A DNA stretch of 64,000 nucleotides. It comes from Druceiella hillmani (Eukaryota; Arthropoda; Insecta; Lepidoptera; Hepialidae). The stretch's first letter is position 1. Every line of letters starts with the position of its first letter. The translations under genes were made by a program, and so were the position numbers. Positions 32,907 to 43,040 of the stretch are shown here, in pieces. The stretch lies in assembly GCA_039881145.1 (NCBI GenBank), contig JAYKKI010000006.1, forward strand, positions 10,858,501-10,922,500. The letters run 5' to 3'. Under the pieces are notes generated by a model. That model did no database searches. It was not told the origin of the DNA and saw nothing but the letters and a program-made list of their open reading frames with translations.

Positions 32907-34323
32907 GTTGTGTGTGTGTATTTTATTTAAGACTTTAAAACAAAGTTTTTTCACATTCGAAGAACATCAACAATTAACGCGTTGGAATTCTTTTGAAAGT
33001 TAATTTTATCTGATTTTCTTATCCTGATCTTCTTATATTTCTACATAAATATTTAATTTATTAACATATTAATTGGAATGTTTTACTATTTTACCGTTTA
33101 TATATTAAGAATATTGCAATAAGATACATTACACAGCTTTCAATCGAAAAAGATTGATCTTATAGTAATAAGTTGTGTAATATATTAAGGTTCTAAACAA
33201 TACGATGCTTCTACTTGCATGAATGCGCTTTTTTTGTTTTTACCTATATAATAAGAAATCTTATTTTAGCTAGAGTTAGAGATTTAAATGAAAATTAAGT
33301 AATTATAGTAGTCAAGAACAGAAAAAAAAACTCAAATGGATGAATCGATTAAAAGTTCCTTAAGGAATATTGATGTGGACAAAAGATAAGTTTTTTTTTC
33401 CTGGGCATCGTTTTAATGAAAGTCCCAACGCAAGCGATTCAATAGTTTCTGTATATTCTGCTCTAACAAACAATCAAACACAAACTAAACAAGTAGGCAC
33501 ACAAAAATATCCCTTAGGAAGTATTTGATAGAGACAAAGGGCCTAGATTCTAATCTGAACTTCAATCGTCATTTAAGTTAAAGTCTGATTCAAATCAATC
33601 CAGGAGTTAATGAGCAATGCTCTAAAAAACAAACAGATAGAGAAGTAAATATAAATTAATTCTAAGACAAGTTGTCCTACCTACTTTATTTCAGACACAG
33701 ACAAACATTTTGCACGTACAAAGCCACTTCCACTTTTGTCCTCCAAACGATTTCATATAAAAGCATTGTCGTCATCTGAATGTATTCGGTCCATACAAAC
33801 CTAATTGGTTGGCGATAAATATCAACTTACCAACAAATTTAAGCCACGCTATAAGGACAGCAACTATAAGTTAGTTTCGGAAACATAATGTTTTCACCAT
33901 AATTCATCTCTTTAAGTTTATGTCAATTAAACTCCCACGTTCGCAAAGATCGGTGCAGTGGTAATCATTTACATCTTCCCTTTTAGGGACGGTTTAATTA
34001 TAAGCGTTTCTGATGTTAGTAATACATGATCATACAGCGGAAAGCTACCACTTTAAGATAAATTTATCTTAAATGTATTCTTTAAATATACTAAGAGAAG
34101 ATATATGTGTCCATAATTACTTCATCAAGTCAGTTTAAAAAGGAGAGAAACAAAAAAAACATATCTTTGGATGGAGAACTACAGTATACAATGATAAATA
34201 GATGTGGATTTAGTATTGTCTGGATTATACTTACGTTGGATAGTTTTCAGAATGATTGTTATATATGCGAGTTTCCATGCACATGTCCTACAAAAAAAAC
34301 AATAAATTTATTAAGTTTGATTA
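32903..34323. other. No gene recognised
   Basis: AT-rich and apparently single copy. The 79-codon frame at 34107-34346 runs into a family A end and is not credible. Confidence 0.5.
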
Positions 34324-34676
34324 TTAACTCGTACTACGAGGGCTAAGTACACACTTAGGCGCATAAAAACATTTAACCGTATAATAGTATTTCTATCAAT
34401 CTATTTATAAATAATGACTTTAATTCATAGCATAAAAATTTATAAATATGTTGGCTAATATATCTTTCACAAATGGAGTAAAAATACATTTTAAAATACG
34501 TAGTTATTTTTGAAGTTGATTTAAGTCTGCTGTATTGAAGTTTCTATGAAATTTTTACAGACCCAATTACATGTCATAAGTCGGTCGAATATTATTCGTA
34601 AACTGATAGAGTCTGCTCAGCTGTGGTAATTTCCCTTTTAATGTCGTTATATACATTAGTATTATGAATTATCAGA

Positions 34677-34973
34677 CACAATTAAATGAGACTACGTGAT
34701 GTAGTATTATTTCTACTTTCTTTAAGTTCTTTGCCATGACCTAGGTTTCGTTGTATTACAAGATCTTCAGGTGAGCTGTTGGCAAAGATATCTTATTAAT
34801 CTTTTTATTAACAAAGAATATTTGCTAATAGCCCAACTGAAGATGTTATAATACAACGAAACCTAGGTCGTGGTAAAGAACTTAAAGAAAGTAGAAATAA
34901 TACTACATCACGTAGTTTCATTTAATTGTGAATAATGGATTTCTACAAAATTAACGCCAAATATATTAAATTT
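34677..34973 (+). mobile_element. Hairpin element H1 (family H)
   Basis: The left arm begins CACAATTAAATGAGACTACG, and the right arm ends with its near reverse complement TTCATTTAATTGTG. Each arm is about 110 nt around a short centre. After the right arm comes a conserved one-sided tail (AATAATGGATTTCTAC, then ATTAACGCCAAATATATT) shared with H2 and H3. A short direct repeat TCAGA(CA) flanks the insertion at 34672 and 34974, inside a family A copy. The right arm carries a hammerhead-like motif. It encodes no protein, so it must be mobilised by another element. The one-sided tail and direct-repeat flanks suggest reverse-transcription-driven insertion rather than a DNA transposon. Confidence 0.8.
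34833..34873 (+). ncRNA. Hammerhead-like motif in H1, decayed
   Basis: The core order is as in H2 and H3 (CTGAAGA, stem II, GAAA, ACCTAGGT, C). Stem I is CCAA opposite GTGG and stem II is GTTAT opposite ACAAC, so both stems have mismatches. It is probably inactive. The left arm holds the reverse-strand counterpart, in which stem II is also imperfect. Confidence 0.35.
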
Positions 34974-35122
34974 TCAGACATTAAAAATATATCGATTTAA
35001 GTTTTAGGGGCGGGGACACGTGACTCCAACAAATATTACCAATTTAAAGCTTAATATTTACAGATTCCTATATCCACGAATTGACTAAATATTAGTACAT
35101 AGGTAGCCTATCTACCTAGAGT

Positions 35123-35125
<3 letters not shown>

Positions 35126-35173
<48 letters not shown>
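35126..35173. repeat. (TA)n microsatellite
   Basis: About 48 bp of TA. Confidence 0.98.
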
Positions 35174-35175
<2 letters not shown>

Positions 35176-36589
35176 TTTATAAGCCAGTATATACAACAAC
35201 TCGAATATGAGTAGGCAGGTGAATACGTGTATATAAGTATATACAGGTTTGAAACAATAGCTACGGAGAAGCTAAAAAAGGGAATGATATTCATATGTCC
35301 GTACTTATGTATCCATGTACCTATGTGTATATACATGCATATTTGTTTATATATGAAATTTATAAAATACAGGTTATCAAAACTAATTTACATCTGTTTG
35401 TTTGGGAAATAGGCATGTTCACACTTTTTGGCTTTGTGTTGGTTGCTATTTTTAATATCAGCTTAAAAAAAATTTAAAAATATGCCCGTGTAGTGCATCA
35501 TCACGGAGATTAGACCTTCTGTTCGAATTGATTTAATCCAGTCTGCGAAAAACCAGCCCCTTGAAGTCGTCAACTAGTCAGGGGAGGTAAAAACCCAGAC
35601 CAAGCTTGGCCCAGCGAGCGGCACTGAGTCCACCCGCACAACCACGCCTAAGACCTTATAAACCCGACCCTATAAACTCATGGAGCATTTCAGAATGTTG
35701 TTATTTAATATGGGTTGGACCCCACTTGTCAGCACAGATCAGCACCGCATTCATAATAGACGTGTGATTTCTATGGGGTATCGTCAGTATGCTTCAGCAT
35801 TGGCGGCGTACTTCTGAGACTGCAAAGATCAGCACTGCATGCTCGGTATGTTATAGCATGCATAAGCATGATGTCACCATTCAAAAATTTTCTTACGCGC
35901 ACTTACACATGAGTAAGCATGCGAAAGCATACATTCGCACGCTGGTGCTTGCTTGTGCCGAGACAAAGCAAGTGTTACGGTATAAATACAGTAGTCAAAT
36001 CATATTTTTTGCTGTTTTTATAAATGAAGTAAATTACTATTATAGTAATGTTTTAATATAAGTAAACTAAAAGAATCAGAGTGTATTAAAGCGTGGGGTC
36101 GGACTGCTTTCGCAAGCTACGCTTCCGCATACAAAAGCATGCTGAAGAGCTCTGACGCATGCATTGCGGTTCGACGCGTACAGTTGTGGGTGATATCATC
36201 AATCAAAATGCTGATCCGTGCTTGCAGATGGGAACAACCCTATAAAGCTGTTCACAAGCAATCCTCCATTCTCTTTCCTCCCCATTCTTATCACCGTTTA
36301 GTCGCTACTCTTGCCAATTTAAAAGTAAGATTAACAATAGCGGCAACGAATAAAAAAAAACAGAATTATTCTTAAGAAATTCTCGATCTCATTATATTTT
36401 TATAACGCAGCATGAATAATTATATTTCAGAAATTGAGAAGTTAAATTGAGATTCTCTATAAATATAGTGATTCAAGTTTAAAAAAAAAACAAATCGTCT
36501 TTGATAATTCTTAGTTATTACGTAAGCACGTAATTTTGACAGTACTAAATACTAAAGCGAAACCGATGTGGCGTATTTGTGAGGTTTTC
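35174..36589. other. No gene recognised; less AT-rich block 35510-36360
   Basis: 35510-35660 is G+C-rich (GGCCCAGCGAGCGGCACTGA). The word AAGCATGC and variants cluster between 35790 and 36165. GGACCCCAC at 35717 and GTGGGGTC at 36093 form a short inverted pair about 380 bp apart, possibly the ends of a small element. Frames of 90 codons (35789-36061) and 78 codons (36139-36375) look random. Confidence 0.35.
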
Positions 36590-37261
36590 TCAATAGCGTA
36601 TGTCGATTATAGTATCAGTAACGTGCTGGTCCAAGTGAGCGAAGAGCGAGGCACGTGAAGTCGCCTCTCCCACGCCGAGCTTTTTGCCACCGAACTATTA
36701 TTTATATCGTCGCTCGCTCCATTGAGTGTGGCCTTCGGGTATAGTCGGTACCGAAAATTACCTCATTCACTTTATTCATCATTATTCATTGTATGCAGTA
36801 ATACTGCGGACCCAACTCGAGATGAACTGTGCTCCAGTATGGATGAGCGCGCTGTCACGTCTCTACAAGACTTTACTGCGTTCATCATGCAACAAAATAC
36901 CACTTAGGTATATATTCTGATAGACGTGGGATTCTAAGAGGACCTTATTAATATTTTTATCCAAATAGGTCGAGATATAGTTTACACCTTATTAGCAATC
37001 AATTAACAAGGCTCGTTGCAGAGATATTTGAAACTTTCGTTATTGTGAATATTAAAAAAACGAGTGTGCTTTAGACCAGACGACTGAAGTAAAACTTCGA
37101 ATTCACAAAATATGAACTTTAAAATGAATTTACAATTTTATTAACTTTATACGTAGAATATTTAATGTATTGAACAAAATAATAATTTATAAAATTGTTC
37201 AAGAGCGAAATGAAATTACAAAATAATAAAAAAATCACCGTTCGCGTAACGCTAGCAAACT

Positions 37262-37264
<3 letters not shown>
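36590..37264. other. No gene recognised; short balanced-composition stretch
   Basis: 36600-36740 is less AT-rich (AGCGAAGAGCGAGGCACGTG, GCCTCTCCCACGCCGAGC) and unique in the window. The remainder is AT-rich. Confidence 0.4.
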
Positions 37265-37313
<49 letters not shown>

Positions 37314-37317
37314 TATC
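37265..37317. repeat. (TA)n microsatellite
   Basis: About 53 bp with one GTATAT interruption. Confidence 0.98.
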
Positions 37318-37322
37318 ATGCA

Positions 37323-37503
37323 CTGGCTATGAGAGGAAGAGAGAAAGAAAATGTGCGCGCGCACTGCTCTCTCTTTCTCCTACAGTGTGATACAGACAAT
37401 AGGCTTGCACTAGGTCTTAGATATACGAAACATAACTGGCTATGAGAGAAAGAGAGAAAGAAAATGTGTGCTCGCACCTCTCTCTCTTGTCCCTACAGTA
37501 ATA
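37323..37503. repeat. Duplicated purine/pyrimidine foldback, period 113
   Basis: Each copy runs CTGGCTATGAGAG, then GAGAGAAAGAAAATGTG, a short CGCGCGC- or TCGC-type turn, then CTCTCTCTTTCTCC or CTCTCTCTTGTCCC and TACAGT. The GA-rich and CT-rich halves pair, so each copy can fold. Copies begin at 37323 and 37436. A partial third follows at 37500 (ATATACGAAACGTAACTCTC). Confidence 0.8.
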
Positions 37504-38672
37504 TACGAAACGTAACTCTCTCTCTTTCTGTCTTCATTAACTTATATCTCCCTCTCAACTTCCGTTCGCCTCGTCCGATCACACTTTTCGTAACGCTCTC
37601 GTCACGCATTCACCAGCTTACTCCCCAAGTCAAGCGTGCGTAAACAAGTTTTACTTAAAAAAAACGAATTATTTTGGTGATAGAATTATCATACCTCATG
37701 AATAATAGCTGACTGTCATTATTGGTTTTTATTATTGGCATATGAAAAACTACATAAATTTAAAAAAAACTAGAATAAGGAAGACAATTTTTACTGAGTT
37801 AGGATTTGAATTCTATCGTTTTAAAGGAATAAAAACATTCTTTAAAATACATTTTAAATATCACACTTTTTATATTTGAAACGAATTTTTATTTCTTCTA
37901 TAAAAAAAATTTGATGGAATTTTGAATAGCTTTTGTAATAGGGTCGTAAAAGCAATTGTTCCGTCCATGTGTTTTAAAATGTAACCATCTAAACATTCCA
38001 TTGCTAATTAACGAAATGGAAGTAACTTATATATACAATATTATAATGAAAGAAATTTTAACGACAATAAAAGATAGCAACAAAATAAGTAAGGCAGTAA
38101 TATGATACTTTTTTACAGTATCTATCAACAAAAAAAACTAGAAATAAGAAAACAGAAATTAGAAGAAAATAAAAAAAATATTCTTAGAAATAACAAGAAT
38201 ACAAAGTTACAATGCATAATATAAAATACTATTAGGTATATAACGTCGAAATTTTTTTGTTTGCTTGTTTGTTTCTGTGTTTCTTATCAAAACTAAATTG
38301 AATATAGGTTTTACAAGTTTTTTTGATTTACACGTCACGTATTTTCCGATTATTTTAGATATTTTTACTGTTTCTTTAGGATATGAAAGGATGGAACAGC
38401 GATTTTCTGTCATTTTTCTGCAAATTATCTGTATTTTAATATTTTTAATTTGATACCTCACGTTTTGGACACAAAAATTGGTGATTCCTTTTAAATCAAG
38501 GTTAAATTGTAAATGAATTATATTTGAGTTATTACTTCATATCATAATTTAGCTCTCTATGTTAAAAAGCCTCTGAGAAAATTCATTGTAATAAGTTGAC
38601 GGAATTCAATTTCACGGAGTTCAATTCATAAGCCTTTCGTTCTTCTTTTCAGCCTTGGCGCGGAAAACTAAA
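37504..38672. other. No gene recognised
   Basis: AT-rich. The 84-codon minus frame (38207-38461) and 62-codon plus frame overlap each other and look random. TTTGTTTGCTTGTTTGTTTC at 38257 is a simple T/G repeat of the kind seen at LINE ends. Confidence 0.45.
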
Positions 38673-39160
38673 AAGAATTGTAGTAAAATATTGCAAGTAC
38701 ACCATATAAAGTTTTCTTCATTTCATCTCTCCAACTATTGCGCGTGACTGTACTTCGATTTGACTTTCCCATTTTCCGTCCCCTATATAGTTCCTCCCGC
38801 TCCACTTATACTCACCGGCGGACCCGAAGGTCACATTCTATGTGTCATCGCTGCCAAGTGTGCAGTAGACAAGTTTTTTTTATAATCTTCCTCCGCCCGA
38901 GGTCTAATTCAAATTAAATAGAATTGAAGTAGAATATTACAGGCACACCTGTAAGGCTTTCTTCATTTCATCTCTTCAAGTGAAGTGCGCGACTGTACTT
39001 CGCCCATTTTCCGTCCGCTACATAGTTCCCCCGCTCCGCGTATACCCACCGGCGGGCCCGAAGGTCACACTCCGTGTGTCACCGCCGCCAAGTGTACCGC
39101 AGACGAGTTTTTTACACTCCTCCTCCGCCAGAGGTCTAATCCAAATTAAAGCACGGACTG
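38673..39160. repeat. Tandem duplication, unit about 245 bp, GC-rich, unequal decay
   Basis: Copies 38673-38919 and 38920-39160 share CTTCATTTCATCTCT, GCG(T/C)GACTGTACTTCG, CCCATTTTCCGTCC, CACCGGCGG, CCCGAAGGTCACA and GAGGTCTAAT. Copy 2 is rich in CpG. At most differing sites copy 1 has TG, CA or T where copy 2 has CG or C (for example CTTATACTCACCGG against CGTATACCCACCGG). The 63-codon frame in copy 2 (38980-39171) is not preserved in copy 1. The parent element is unknown. Confidence 0.88.
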
Positions 39161-39656
39161 TGTGTCATTGACACTGTTTGCCGAGGCCGCACCGGATTTC
39201 AATAGGAAACTGGTATAGAAAAAAGGTCTACGTCCTTTGAGGATGTAGCGTTATCCTGGTGCTGCTTACTAGGAAATGGTGCTTTGCAATTGGATGTTAG
39301 GATAATATCAGTTCTGCTAAGTGAGACACTTGAAAGAAAAAATAAATTACTCGAAATATGAAAGGGGAACCCCTGTGAAATTAGTAAGATGTCTACAGCA
39401 AGAATGTCTGATGGCTCTTTAGCAAGAGAGTTATTTAAGCACGTTTACAAGTGTGAAGAATCAGGTTTGGCAAGAATGAACGCAAAACGACATGTGAATT
39501 AATTATGTGAATAAATTTTGTTTATTTGTGGAATCTTTGTCGGAATTATATAAAAAGCTATATACGTTTTATAAAATAAGGGTTTTATAAAATAACCCAT
39601 ATACGTTTTATAAAATAAGGGACAATTTTTTTAAGAAGTCAAAGCAAAAAAGTATT
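39161..39656. other. No gene recognised
   Basis: Contains the short direct repeat ATACGTTTTATAAAATAAGG (39563 and 39602). The last 12 bases are the left target duplication of hairpin element H2. Confidence 0.5.
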
Positions 39657-39902
39657 CACAATTAAATGAAACTACGTGGTGTAGTATTATTTCTGCTTTC
39701 TTTAAGTTCTTTACCACGATCTTCAGGTGGGTATTAGCAAAGATGAATCTTTGCTAATAGCCCACCTGAAGATGTTGTAATACAACGAAACCTAGGTCGT
39801 GGTAAAGAACTTAAAGAAAGTAGAAATAATACTACATCACTTAGTTTCATTTAATTGTGAATAATGTATTTCTAAAAATTAACGCCAAATGTATTCAATA
39901 TT
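39657..39902 (+). mobile_element. Hairpin element H2 (family H)
   Basis: Same arms and same one-sided tail (AATAATGTATTTCTAA…CGCCAAATGTATTCAATATT) as H1 and H3. The left arm has lost about 24 nt including the motif core, while the right arm is complete. It is flanked by a perfect 12-bp target duplication CAAAAAAGTATT (39645-39656 and 39903-39914). Duplications of this length are usual for target-primed reverse transcription and unlike the fixed short ones of most MITEs. Confidence 0.85.
39762..39802 (+). ncRNA. Type I hammerhead ribozyme-like motif (H2)
   Basis: The motif reads in order: CCAC (stem I strand), CTGAAGA (fits core CUGANGA), an extra T, GTTGT-AAT-ACAAC (stem-loop II), GAA, ACCTAGGT (minimal stem III, with the A15.1-U16.1 pair and a two-base loop), C (position 17), then GTGG closing stem I with CCAC. 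Cleavage would be expected after C39798. The odd point is the unpaired T after the core, where functional hammerheads have a G-C pair, so activity is uncertain. Hammerheads with very short stem III are known in Penelope-like retroelements and often act as dimers. Confidence 0.5.
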
Positions 39903-39914
39903 CAAAAAAGTATT

Positions 39915-40362
39915 GGTAAAAAGTTCACAAACTGTATATAGAGTTCACATATTCTATGAATATATTGGAAAACAATAAAAAAAAAGCAACACAATATCGC
40001 CAATTGCACCTCGGGTGACAAGTAATGGTTTGCACTTGTCTATATCTCTTAAAATTATTGCGAGTTAACCGAAATTATTTTAATTGAAAGTTAAAATAAT
40101 TTTTAAAATAAACTTATTAAACCTTCAATAAAATGATTTTTAACTTTATAGTGATGTGCAATGTGTGTGCCTAATTTTTCGAATCTACAATTGACAAATT
40201 AGGGGTCGTATACAATTAACGTCACTTGATGGCATATTATTTCTAAAACGAAGTTAAAAATGATAAATGGTAAATGAAGCCTCAATTTCTTTTTAAAAAT
40301 CTATACAATAATATTCCACTCAAAGGAATGGGGAAAAATGTATTCCAACATTAATGTTTGAG
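39915..40362. other. AT-rich DNA, nothing recognised
   Basis: It separates H2 from H3 and contains no frame or repeat match. Confidence 0.5.
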
Positions 40363-40374
40363 GAAGTTTTATCT

Positions 40375-40655
40375 ACAATTAAATGAAACTACGTGATGTA
40401 GTATTATTTCTACTTTCTTTAATTTCTTTACCATGACCTAGGTTTCGTTGTATTAAAACATCTTCAGGTGGGATATTAGCAAAGATTGCAGATTGAAGAT
40501 ATCTTTGCTAATATCCCACCTGAAGATGTTGTAATACAACGAAACCTAGGTCGTGGTAAAGAAATTAAAGAAAGTAGAAATAATACTACATCACTTAGTT
40601 TCATTTAATTGTGAATAATGTATTTCTAAAAATTAACGCCAAATATATTCAATAA
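40375..40655 (+). mobile_element. Hairpin element H3 (family H)
   Basis: Arms of about 115 nt run from ACAATTAAATGAAACTACG to TTCATTTAATTGTG, with the centre at about 40488-40503 (AAAGATTGCAGATTGAAGAT). The tail AATAATGTATTTCTAAAAA, then TTAACGCCAAATATATTCAA, follows as in H1 and H2. The flanks GAAGTTTTATCT (40363-40374) and GAAGGTTTATCT (40656-40667) are a 12-bp target duplication with one change. It lies only 0.5 kb from H2, in the same orientation. Confidence 0.85.
40516..40556 (+). ncRNA. Type I hammerhead ribozyme-like motif (H3)
   Basis: Identical to the H2 motif in all parts (CCAC, CTGAAGA, T, GTTGT-AAT-ACAAC, GAA, ACCTAGGT, C, GTGG). Predicted cleavage is after C40552. The left arm of H3 carries the complementary-strand version with a weakened stem II (GTTTT against ACAAC). 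Confidence 0.5.
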
Positions 40656-40667
40656 GAAGGTTTATCT

Positions 40668-41519
40668 GTTTGGCCAGTGGAATAAGTATTATGATAAATC
40701 AATTATTTTAAATAAAGAGCAGCGTTAAAATTATATTCGGCTTTTCCCAATATTATTTGTTTCTTTTCGGCTAGAGATTCCTTTGTACCTTTTAATACAG
40801 TGAAAAAAGAAATACTTATTTTTACTATTTTAATGTTACTTTTAATAGAATTTTCAATGACTAGTTTTTGACATATGGCTTCAACATATCTTTCAGTAGC
40901 AGATATTCTCCCCTCATCTCTCCAACACGAAAACGTCTGTTCAACCAAATGTTTACATTTAAAACGAACCATTGATAAAAAACCTTTGGACAAAGTTAAA
41001 GATCTATTGAAATTTTGTAATTATTTCGAGCAAATTGACATACAATTATTTTTAGGTTTTCGTATATCAGAATGAAAAAGAACGGAACTCTTAAGAACTA
41101 CTTTGTCGCCCGCCTTTCTGTTTATATGCCAAGACTCTTTTTCTCAGGAACGGCCAGAAGTATCAATTTGATAAAATGAAGGATTGTAACTTAATGCAAA
41201 AAAATGGACAATGCGTTTCGAACTCCACTATTTTCATATCGATTGATACATTAATACTAATGTTGGTACGTTCCATTGGCTTAAAATCCTGAAATTTGGT
41301 CTCAAAATAATTTCTTGGTTTTTCGATTGTTTTTTGGAAATTTGTTTTACGACATGTGATATAACGGCATGGAACACAGGACACAAGTGCTACCCGCACT
41401 TGAACGTATTCTTAAATCTTTCGTAACATATTAATTGAAGTCTCCGTATGATAAGCTCATCGCTATATGAGCAATTCCGTTTGGAACAATGAAAGGGAAA
41501 CAAAACTCAAAGAAGGAAG
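40668..41519. other. No gene recognised
   Basis: Frames of 96 codons (minus, 40703-40993), 66 (plus) and 78 (minus) overlap or abut without recognisable motifs. The 96-codon frame is the best of them but reads as random AT-rich sequence. Confidence 0.4.
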
Positions 41520-41652
41520 CTATGCCAAATTTCAAGTTTTTACGTCAAACGGTTTGTGAGAGAAACGTCCGTGACGGACGGACAGACGGGCACGTGAGAG
41601 ATCTGATAAGGTCCCGTTTTTCCTTTGGATATAAGAAACCGTAAAAATTATG
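41520..41652 (+). mobile_element. Family A 3' end fragment
   Basis: Order: CTATGCCAAATTTCAAGTTT, TTACGTCAAACGGTTTGTGA, GTGACGGACGGACAGACGGG, GATAAGGTCCCGTTTTTCCT and GATATAAGAAACCGTAAAAA. It closely parallels 32470-32605. Confidence 0.75.
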
Positions 41653-42304
41653 TTTTTAATTATTTTCATATTTTTCATCATATCTCTAGGCGTCTCCGCC
41701 TTAATATTTTTGAATTCAATCCCAACCTTTCCAACACACATAATGCAACAATTTAAAAAAAATAATTCGAGTACTTAATTTGAACCCTCTAAAAGTCCGC
41801 ATAAACATTTTTGAATTTTAACGATGTGCAATGTGGATTCGACCGTTCGACATTAAATGAATACTCAAGTACTAAATGGTGTTTTTAAAGCGTACACCAA
41901 AAATCAATTAACAAAATTCAGTAGTTTAGTCACAGGCATAGTTTTAAGTGATTTGTAATTTCAAACACCATGTATTTTTACCAAGATTTCGCAAGGCCAA
42001 TATAAGTTGCCACATCGATACCTTCGCATAAAGTTATTTTATTTCATAATTAGAGACAAATAGTAAAATAATCCTTATGCTCGTGTTATAAGAGTCTTAA
42101 TACAATACGAGTTCCCTGTGAGCGAATAGCGTATTTCTATTTATTTTTTAGAACGTACTTTGAATTGTGAATGTGTAATTTAACTATTTTTATTTGATTC
42201 GATAGACACCCCACGCCGAGAAAAAGTCACTAACATAAATATTGCACATGTTGTTTAAGAGTTGTTTATATTAAAATTATATTTAATTTGTTTTTAAGGT
42301 GGAA
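41653..42304. other. AT-rich DNA, nothing recognised
   Basis: No frame above 60 codons lies entirely within this stretch. Confidence 0.5.
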
Positions 42305-43040
42305 GGTGGAAAGTACTTTTTTTCTAACGAGATCTTTAAGATAAAAATGTTTGGCTGGTATTTTCCAAGCATTAAAAAGAATAAATTTTGTCTATTCCGT
42401 GAGCATATTATGGAGACTATCCAAGGTGGTGGTGCCGTTCAGAGTACATTTAATGTACCATTAATTACCGAGAGATAATTATTCATTCAATATTGTTAAT
42501 ATACACACTAGCTGAACAAATACAAAGCTACACTCATCTGGCCTATTAGGATGCATATACTAAGTGTCTTTTTGAGAGGAAAGAACAAATATTTTAAGTT
42601 ACAACAAATTTATTAGTTCCTTTCTGAAGAACCCTAATAACGTGGAAGGTATTTTTTTCTTGCGACGAGGTCTTTAAGATTAAAATGTTTGGTTGCTATT
42701 TTCTGAGCATTAAAAAGAATGCATTTTGTCTATTGCGTGAGCATATTATGGAGTCTATCCAAGATGGACAATATTAATGACGTAAATAGTACATTTAATG
42801 TACTAAATTACAGAGAGGTAATTATTAATTTAAAGCTGTTAATATACACACTAGCTGAACAAAAATGCAAAGCTATACTCATTTGGCCTATGGGATGCAT
42901 ATACTAAGTGCCGTTTCTAGAGGAAAGAACAAATATTTTTAAGTTACACTAACAACACCCACTTTCGGGTGAGAAAGACTTTATTACTGTGTCGATGTCT
43001 GGAATAAATTGATTAGTTCCTGTCGAAAGAAAGAATATGC
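42305..43040. repeat. Direct duplication, unit about 336 bp
   Basis: Copies 42305-42640 and 42641-43040 share AAAATGTTTGG, CATTAAAAAGAAT, GTGAGCATATTATGGAG, TATCCAAG, TACACACTAGCTGAACAAA, GGATGCATATACTAAGTG and GAGGAAAGAACAAATATTTT. Copy 2 has an extra segment of about 70 bp (ACACCCACTTTCGGGTGAGA…). The 62-codon frame in copy 2 is broken in copy 1. Confidence 0.92.

Larger units (their letters stand above)
34324..35040 (+). mobile_element. Family A element interrupted by hairpin element H1
   Basis: Starts TTAACTCGTACTACGAGGG then CTAAGTACACACTTAGGCG. The part 34515-34655 matches 20715-20820. It is split by the hairpin element at 34677-34973 and resumes as AAGTTTTAGGGGCGGGGACA, parallel to GGTAGGTGGTGGGGATACAA at 20850. 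The right end was not found. The nesting shows H1 inserted after this copy of family A. Confidence 0.6.

Noticed and set aside
34678..34935. Family H taken as an ordinary MITE
   Set aside because: The one-sided conserved tail beyond the inverted repeats and the 12-bp target duplications of H2 and H3 do not fit a cut-and-paste element.
35717..36100. GGACCCCAC/GTGGGGTC pair as MITE ends
   Set aside because: Only 8-9 bp match over 380 bp, and no flanking duplication was seen. Kept as a note only.
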